64,000 nucleotides of DNA from Candidatus Egerieimonas intestinavium (GTDB taxonomy: Bacteria; Bacillota; Clostridia; Lachnospirales; Lachnospiraceae), in the NCBI GenBank assembly GCA_018711815.1, contig DVHU01000031.1, positions 1-64,000 of the forward strand, read 5' to 3'. This document shows, one piece after another, positions 59,484 through 64,000 of the stretch (the stretch's first letter is position 1; each line of letters opens with the position of its first letter). The notes under the pieces are model-generated. The model did not search any database, was not told where the DNA came from, and saw only the letters and a list, made by a program, of their open reading frames with translations. The translations under genes and the position numbers were made by a program.

Positions 59484-60692
59484 ATGAAAAAGCTGATTGC
59501 CATGCCTGCTGTGCAGGAGGCTCTGGCTTTCCTGAAGGAGGACGACGGGCAGACCCTGAAGGAGCAGCTGGAAATGTGCGGGATTCCCGCTCCCTCCCAC
59601 CAGGAAAAAGACAGAGCGGACTACTGTCTGAAAAAATTTCAGGAGATCGGTCTGGAGGACGTCCACATGGACGAGGTGTACAATGTCTTCGGCACCATCC
59701 CCGGAAAGGGGACGGGACCCCGGCTGATGCTGGCGGCCCACACGGATACTGTATTTCCGGCGGGGACAGATCTGACCGTGAGAAAAGAGGGCAACCGGTA
59801 TTACTGCCCGGGAATCAACGACGACACCCGTTCGGTGGCGGAGCTCTTCTCCATCGCCAGAGCCATGAAAAAGTATCAGATTCAGGGCCAGGGCGACATC
59901 GTATTCTGCGCCAATGTGTGTGAGGAAGGCCTGGGAGATTTAAAAGGCGTCAAGTACATTTTTGGCAGGGATACTTACGACGGGTTTGTCTCCATCGACA
60001 ACCCGGTGCCCGGAGGCATCGTATATACAGCCACCGGCAGCCGGCGGTTCCGGATTACCTTCCGGGGCAGCGGCGGCCACAGCTTTGCAGATTTTGGAAT
60101 CCCCAACCCGATCCACGCTATGGGAAGAGCCATCAGCCGGATCGCGGACTGGCAGGTGCCCCAGGCGCCCAAGACCACCTTTAACGTGGGCGTGGTTGAG
60201 GGAGGCACCTCTGTCAATACCATAGCCGGGGAAACATCCCTGCTGTTGGACATCCGCTCCGACAGCCCCCAGGAGCTGGAGCGTCTGACGCAGGAGATGC
60301 GTCTGGCGGCGGACTGGGCCGCGGAGACAGAAAACTCCCGCTGGGCCCAGGGCCAGCCGATGCAGGCGGAGGTGGTTCAGCTGGGCGAGCGCCCGGCTGG
60401 CACCCAGGATAAGGACTGCCAAATTGTGCGGGCAGCCTGGGATGCAGCGGAGGTGCTGGGCATGGAAGCTCAGCTGAGAGACGAGTCCAGCACTGACGCC
60501 AACATTCCCATCAGCCTGGGAATCCCGGCCATCACCGTGGGAAGAGGAGGAAATGAAGGCGGCGTTCACACCATTCACGAGTGGTTTGAGCCGGAGGAGG
60601 CCTACCTGGGCCCCCAGAAGAATATGCTGCTGATGCTGGCCCTCTCCGGGCTGGATGATTTCCTGGATTACCAGCTTCCCAAAAGAGGATAA
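59484..60692 (+). CDS. M20-family metallopeptidase (second paralog)
   Basis: 402-aa paralog of the preceding gene. Motifs are AAHTDTVFPAGTD, GINDDTRS, VCEEGLGD, SIDNPVPGG and VHTIHEWFE. The dimerisation domain has RGSGGHSFADFGIPNPIHAMG. Both copies keep all metal ligands, so both are probably active, maybe on related substrates. GGAGAAGGAG precedes the ATG. Confidence 0.9.
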   Translation: MKKLIAMPAVQEALAFLKEDDGQTLKEQLEMCGIPAPSHQEKDRADYCLKKFQEIGLEDVHMDEVYNVFGTIPGKGTGPRLMLAAHTDTVFPAGTDLTVRKEGNRYYCPGINDDTRSVAELFSIARAMKKYQIQGQGDIVFCANVCEEGLGDLKGVKYIFGRDTYDGFVSIDNPVPGGIVYTATGSRRFRITFRGSGGHSFADFGIPNPIHAMGRAISRIADWQVPQAPKTTFNVGVVEGGTSVNTIAGETSLLLDIRSDSPQELERLTQEMRLAADWAAETENSRWAQGQPMQAEVVQLGERPAGTQDKDCQIVRAAWDAAEVLGMEAQLRDESSTDANIPISLGIPAITVGRGGNEGGVHTIHEWFEPEEAYLGPQKNMLLMLALSGLDDFLDYQLPKRG

Positions 60693-60710
60693 GTAAAAAA
60701 ATGGAAGGAA

Positions 60711-60762
60711 CTGCCACATCTATGATTTTTGAATCAATAGATGTGGCAGCTTCTTCTTTTTT
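60711..60762. terminator. Terminator between M20 and TetR genes
   Basis: CTGCCACATCTAT (60711-60723) with ATAGATGTGGCAG (60737-60749), then CTTCTTCTTTTTT; an A-run on the left gives a T-run for the minus strand. Confidence 0.85.
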
Positions 60763-61261
60763 ACTTATGTTTGGCAAACATCACCTCAAGCTGTTTTGGC
60801 GTTTCGGAAAAATTCTGGTCTATCATCGCCCGGATGATCCCGTAAACCGAATAAGCGACCACATACAGAATATATTTTGTCATACCAATATCTTCAGCCG
60901 GAATAATGACCCTTCTGAAAAGCTCCTCGATCAAATATAATTTATCGTGCTTTTTGATGGCTCGCACGAACTCTTTTTCCGCATAAAAAAACTGGATCAG
61001 TCTTTGTTTCAGCACTTCCCCATCCTCTGGAGGAACAGGATTTACTTCACAATACTTTGCCCATTTTGAGATGAGACAATAAATAATGATCTCATCTGTG
61101 GAAGTGAAATTGCGGTAATAGGCGTTGCGGGACACTCCGGCCTTCTCGCAGATCATGGTCACGGAAATATTCTGCTCGGTTTGCAGCAATTCGTAATAGG
61201 CGAAAGCAAGGCTTTCTTTTGTGAGGGCGTTGATCTCATCGTTTCTTTTGTTATATCCCAT
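60761..61261 (-). CDS. TetR-family transcriptional regulator
   Basis: 166 aa. N-terminal HTH with ISVTMICEKAGVSRNAYYRNF (about residues 32-52) and a helical C-terminal domain. The open frame extends far upstream, but the start at 61261 has AAGGAG and gives a normal N-terminus (MGYNKRNDEINALTKES). It faces a small membrane peptide and two hydrolases across a region with a perfect palindrome, its probable operator. Confidence 0.88.
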   Translation of the reverse strand: MGYNKRNDEINALTKESLAFAYYELLQTEQNISVTMICEKAGVSRNAYYRNFTSTDEIIIYCLISKWAKYCEVNPVPPEDGEVLKQRLIQFFYAEKEFVRAIKKHDKLYLIEELFRRVIIPAEDIGMTKYILYVVAYSVYGIIRAMIDQNFSETPKQLEVMFAKHK

Positions 61262-61279
61262 AGGTTTTGACTCCTTGCT

Positions 61280-61304
61280 GTCACAATCGCCCCGCGATTG
61301 TGAC
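61280..61304. promoter_or_regulatory. Palindrome between TetR gene and hydrolase operon (operator candidate)
   Basis: GTCACAATCGC (61280-61290) and GCGATTGTGAC (61294-61304) are perfect inverted repeats with a 3-base spacer. They abut a weak plus-strand promoter TTTATC-17-TATAGT (61305-61333). Confidence 0.6.
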
Positions 61305-61391
61305 TTTATCTTTTTCCTGTTCTGCGGTATAGTATATGGCGTAACAAGTGTTGCGTCAAGTGATATGCAAAAAAATGGAAGGAAATGTATC

Positions 61392-61526
61392 ATGTCTGAT
61401 ATGATGAAGCGATTGATGATCATTGCTGTGCTTGCAGTTGTGGCCTTTGTGCTGGGAAGATTGTCTGTGCGGGCCGTCACCAACCTGCTGCTGGGCGGCA
61501 CGCTGTTTGGAGGAAACTTTTTATGA
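61392..61526 (+). CDS. 44-aa membrane peptide
   Basis: ATG 61392 lies 6 bases after GGAAGGAA. The peptide opens MSDMMKRLMIIAVLAVVAFV and continues with a second mildly hydrophobic stretch rich in leucine and glycine. It overlaps the next gene by ATGA, so the coupling supports a real gene. Function unknown. Confidence 0.65.
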   Translation: MSDMMKRLMIIAVLAVVAFVLGRLSVRAVTNLLLGGTLFGGNFL

Positions 61527-62485
61527 GGAAGGGGGGACGGAAGGTGATGTGGGGATTTCTCTATGTATTGATTTTTCTTGCGGTGTTCGCGCTCTCTGCG
61601 ATTTTCAAGGTTACATACAACCCGCTGAATAAAAAATATTCTGTTGACTGGAATGATTCTGTGGGGACAATGCACACCGACCTTACTTATGGGGAAAAGG
61701 AAGCAAACAAATTTGACCTGTACCTTCCTGCGGACAACAGCAGAGAGAGCTATGGCCTGGTGGTTTATCTCCATGCGGGAGGGTTCACAACCGGCGATAA
61801 AAAGGATGATACAAGGATGCTCCAGTGGCTCTGTGCCAAGGGATATGTGGCGGCAGGGATCAATTACACCCTGTTTACTGAAGAAAATCCCACCGCCAGC
61901 GTGTACAGCCAGTCCCTGGAGATTCGAGACAGCATCCCCCAGGTGATTGCCGAAGCAAAGAAGCTGGGCTACGCCATTGATAAAATGGCTGTGGGCGGCG
62001 GGTCTGCGGGGCATGCGCTGGCCATGATCTACGCCTATCGCGATGGAGCGCAAGCGCCGGTTCCCCCTGTGTTGACCTTTGGCGGCGTAGGGCCCGCCAG
62101 CTTCTATCAGGAGGACTGGGGAATTTTTGGATTGGATCAGAGCGATGAAGCCTGCGCCGGACTGTTCTCTGTGATGGCGGGGACAGCGATCTCACCGGAG
62201 GAGGTTGCGGATGGTTCTTACCTGGAGAAAGTCAAACCCATTTCCGCAGCGGACTGGGTTACAGCCGATTCTCCCGCGACTGTGGCTGCCTATGGCACCC
62301 ATGATAAAATGCAGCCGTTCCTTGCTTCTCTCCGCCTGAAATCCGCCTTAGAGGAATACGGCGTTGACCACAAGTATTTTGAGCTGCCTCATTCCGGACA
62401 CGGCTTGCAAAACGATAACAAAATTTATGAGCAGTGGATGGATGCCCTGGAAGAATATTTAGACATCTATCTGCCGGTAAAGTAG
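61523..62485 (+). CDS. Membrane-anchored alpha/beta hydrolase (esterase-like)
   Basis: 320 aa. One N-terminal membrane helix (about 10-30), then a hydrolase fold of the esterase/BD-FAE type: oxyanion region HAGGFTTGDK (HGGG variant with Ala in place of the first Gly), nucleophile elbow GGGSAGHA, and late HSGHG histidine. Substrate unknown; probably an ester at the outer membrane face. Codon use looks less GC-biased than the core genes. Confidence 0.85.
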   Translation: MRKGGRKVMWGFLYVLIFLAVFALSAIFKVTYNPLNKKYSVDWNDSVGTMHTDLTYGEKEANKFDLYLPADNSRESYGLVVYLHAGGFTTGDKKDDTRMLQWLCAKGYVAAGINYTLFTEENPTASVYSQSLEIRDSIPQVIAEAKKLGYAIDKMAVGGGSAGHALAMIYAYRDGAQAPVPPVLTFGGVGPASFYQEDWGIFGLDQSDEACAGLFSVMAGTAISPEEVADGSYLEKVKPISAADWVTADSPATVAAYGTHDKMQPFLASLRLKSALEEYGVDHKYFELPHSGHGLQNDNKIYEQWMDALEEYLDIYLPVK

Positions 62486-62498
62486 GGGAAAATGGAAA

Positions 62499-63500
62499 GT
62501 GGTTAAAAAAGTGATAAAATGGATTTTGATTGGGATAGCCCTATTGATTGGCCTTGCCATCGCGGGAGTAATCCTGCTGGTGGTGATTTCAAATTATAAA
62601 AGCGCAAACTACTGGAAGTTCGCAGAGCCCCAGGGGGAAATAGAAACGAAATATACCGGCTTGGGTGAGCATAAGGTTTCCTTTGCCGAGTTTGACGCTC
62701 CAGATACCGTATGGGAAAAATATGAGATTTGGTATCCCTCCGATTTGGAGCAGTCTGATAACATGTACCCTGTTGTTGTCATCGCCAACGGAACCGGGAT
62801 GAAGGCGTCCAAGCAGAGTGTGATCTATGAACATCTGGCTTCGTGGGGATTTATCGTTGCGGGGAATGAGGATGAACATTCAAGAACAGGCGCATCTTCA
62901 GCGGCAACCCTTGACTTTATTCTGTCGCTGAACGATGACCCGAAAAGTGTTTTCTGTGGCCGCATAGATACGGAAAACATCGGTATCACCGGGCATTCCC
63001 AGGGCGGAGTGGGGGCAATCAATGCTGTGACCCAGCAGAAAAATGGCAATCTCTATAAAGTCATCTGCGCCCAAAGCGCCACATCCAGCGCGGTGGCTTA
63101 TGCTTTGAATTCGCTGGATGGCCAGTTGGGCGGCGGGTGGAATTGCGATACATCTGCTCTTTCTATTCCGGCATTTATGGTTGCCGGTACAGGCAGCGCC
63201 GATGCCGGGAACGTGGAGGAAAACAGGCTGGAACTTGCCCAAGGAGAAACTCAGGGGATATGCCCCCTCTGGTGGCTTCGGGAATCTTTTGCTGCCATGC
63301 CAGATACAGTACCCAAAGTAATCGGCAGATTGAGCGGCAAGGATCACGGCGATATTCCCCTCAGCGCCGATGGATACATGACCGCATGGTTTATGTATTG
63401 GTTACAGGGTGATGAGACAGCGGGCAAAGCATTCTTTGGAGCGGATGCGGAAATCAAAGCCAATGAGAAGTGGCAGGACGTTACAATAAATTTTCCATAA
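62499..63500 (+). CDS. Membrane-anchored alpha/beta hydrolase (chlorophyllase/PETase-like fold)
   Basis: 333 aa from GTG 62499. N-terminal membrane helix (about 7-31), then a lipase-like domain with YPVVVIANGTG as oxyanion region, GHSQGGVGAIN as nucleophile elbow, and a late KDHGDIP histidine. It pairs with the preceding hydrolase in one transcript behind the TetR operator. The substrate is unknown. Confidence 0.82.
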   Translation: MVKKVIKWILIGIALLIGLAIAGVILLVVISNYKSANYWKFAEPQGEIETKYTGLGEHKVSFAEFDAPDTVWEKYEIWYPSDLEQSDNMYPVVVIANGTGMKASKQSVIYEHLASWGFIVAGNEDEHSRTGASSAATLDFILSLNDDPKSVFCGRIDTENIGITGHSQGGVGAINAVTQQKNGNLYKVICAQSATSSAVAYALNSLDGQLGGGWNCDTSALSIPAFMVAGTGSADAGNVEENRLELAQGETQGICPLWWLRESFAAMPDTVPKVIGRLSGKDHGDIPLSADGYMTAWFMYWLQGDETAGKAFFGADAEIKANEKWQDVTINFP

Positions 63501-63533
63501 TACGTATTTAGAAAAATATTTTGATTCATATGG

Positions 63534-63687
63534 AAGAGGAAGCGCCGCAGTGGCTGACCTTCCCCATAGCTGCGCATTTGCGCTCAGCCTGCGCTCACTT
63601 CGAGCCTATAGTCTCGAAGCTGTGCTCGGCAAATTCGCGCAAATGCGCAGCTATAGGGGGCGTCCGGCACCTGCGGCGCTTCCTCTT
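63534..63687. repeat. 154-bp nested palindrome
   Basis: Outer arms AAGAGGAAGCGCCGCAG and CTGCGGCGCTTCCTCTT (63534-63550 / 63671-63687) are perfect. Middle arms ATAGCTGCGCATTTGCGC and its complement (63566-63583 / 63637-63654) are perfect. Inner arms CTTCGAG/CTCGAAG are at 63598-63604 and 63613-63619. No gene is supported inside. It resembles a mobile palindromic unit (REP/MITE-like) or a large structured RNA/terminator. Confidence 0.75.
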
Positions 63688-63783
63688 TCTTTATACGTAT
63701 ACTTCCGATATTCAAAAAGCCTTGCTTTTTATTGAAAGCATTTGCCATATAGTAGATTGCGGAGAGTATAATGGATAGAAAGC

Positions 63784-64000
63784 ATGGGGAATTGGCTTGC
63801 CCGTGAACTGATGCCTCTATTAGGCTATGAGCGGTGGGAGAATTTTGACAAGGCCATTGTCCGGGCAATGGAGTCCTGTGAAAACAGTGGCATTGAAGTC
63901 TCGAACCATTTTCGTGAGGTCACGAAAATGGTCTATCTGGGCAGCGGCTCTAAACGAGGCATCAAAGAATATGAACGTACTGAGGCTCGTGGGCGCCTTC
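63784..64000 (+). CDS. DinD / antirepressor-like protein, start region (cut by window end)
   Basis: The 72 visible residues, starting MGNWLARELMPLLGYERWEN and including ENSGIEVSNHFREVTKMV and SGSKRGIKEY, match the start of DinD-like (damage-inducible / phage BRO-type) proteins. These usually have 15-30 more residues before the W-x-A-R-x-L motif. The frame is stopped at 63769 and ATG 63784 has no ribosome site, while ATG 63771 (GGAGAG upstream) is in another frame. Removing one G from GGGG (63786-63789) would join them, so the gene may be frameshifted. Confidence 0.65.
   Translation, partial: MGNWLARELMPLLGYERWENFDKAIVRAMESCENSGIEVSNHFREVTKMVYLGSGSKRGIKEYERTEARGRL

Noticed and set aside
61262-62053. 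Long upstream extension of the TetR frame
   Set aside because: It runs antisense through the membrane peptide and hydrolase genes; the TetR start at 61261 has its own ribosome site.

Overview
The window is a GC-rich stretch of a spore-forming, Gram-positive Clostridia chromosome, most likely Lachnospiraceae-like. This is inferred from gene content: SipL, a GerA-type receptor set, SpoIIR, YtaF, ThiW, DUF4080, VanW and DUF1934 proteins, plus SigA-type promoters and intrinsic terminators. Genes are dense, with many ATGA stop/start overlaps. No rRNA, CRISPR array or complete insertion sequence was seen.

Layout. 1-318 is the 3' end of an unknown gene. 0.5-4.5 kb is peptidoglycan precursor and cross-linking (L,D-transpeptidase, ddl, murF). 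4.6-9.3 kb is a thiamine operon (TPP riboswitch, thiW, thiM, thiE, thiD, thiC) with an unusually long leader. 9.4-17.9 kb holds plsC, a PrcB-like lipoprotein, sipL, ispE, a GntR regulator, a GerA-type operon and spoIIR. 18.0-23.9 kb holds murI, a DUF1934 gene, prfB with a programmed +1 frameshift, and an SPFH / zinc-ribbon / TPM trio resembling Bacillus ydjI-ydjG-ydjH.

24.1-36.7 kb is the standout. A tyrosine recombinase gene is followed by a segment of about 250 bp bounded by inverted recombination sites. Each site has 9-11 bp arms around the same 6-bp spacer in opposite orientation. The segment carries a strong promoter, TTGACA-17-TAAAAT. Beyond it lies an 11.4 kb gene for a surface protein of about 3,784 residues, with a VWA domain, about 16 pilin-type isopeptide modules, two DUF11 domains and a C-terminal anchor. 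As sequenced, the promoter points away from the giant gene. Inversion would turn it toward the gene, so this looks like a phase-variable adhesin captured in the OFF state.

36.8-44.7 kb holds a Ca2+-type P-type ATPase, ytaF, tRNA-Phe, an FMN/ferredoxin-type oxidoreductase with an osmolyte ABC transporter, and an iron-dependent alcohol dehydrogenase. 44.8-52.6 kb is a long operon (glyA, sugar kinase, DUF4080 radical SAM, exonuclease, 32-aa membrane peptide, VanW protein, AIR-synthase-like protein, trmL). 52.6-60.7 kb is a catabolic or transport cluster: a frameshifted AEC transporter and an SDR share a symmetric divergent control region, followed by a LysR regulator, SLC13 permease, CapA-like protein and two M20 peptidases. 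60.7-64 kb looks like accessory DNA: a TetR regulator facing a small membrane peptide and two membrane-anchored alpha/beta hydrolases, a 154-bp nested palindrome, and a DinD-like gene cut by the window edge.

All functions are assigned by reading the sequence; no database search was run.
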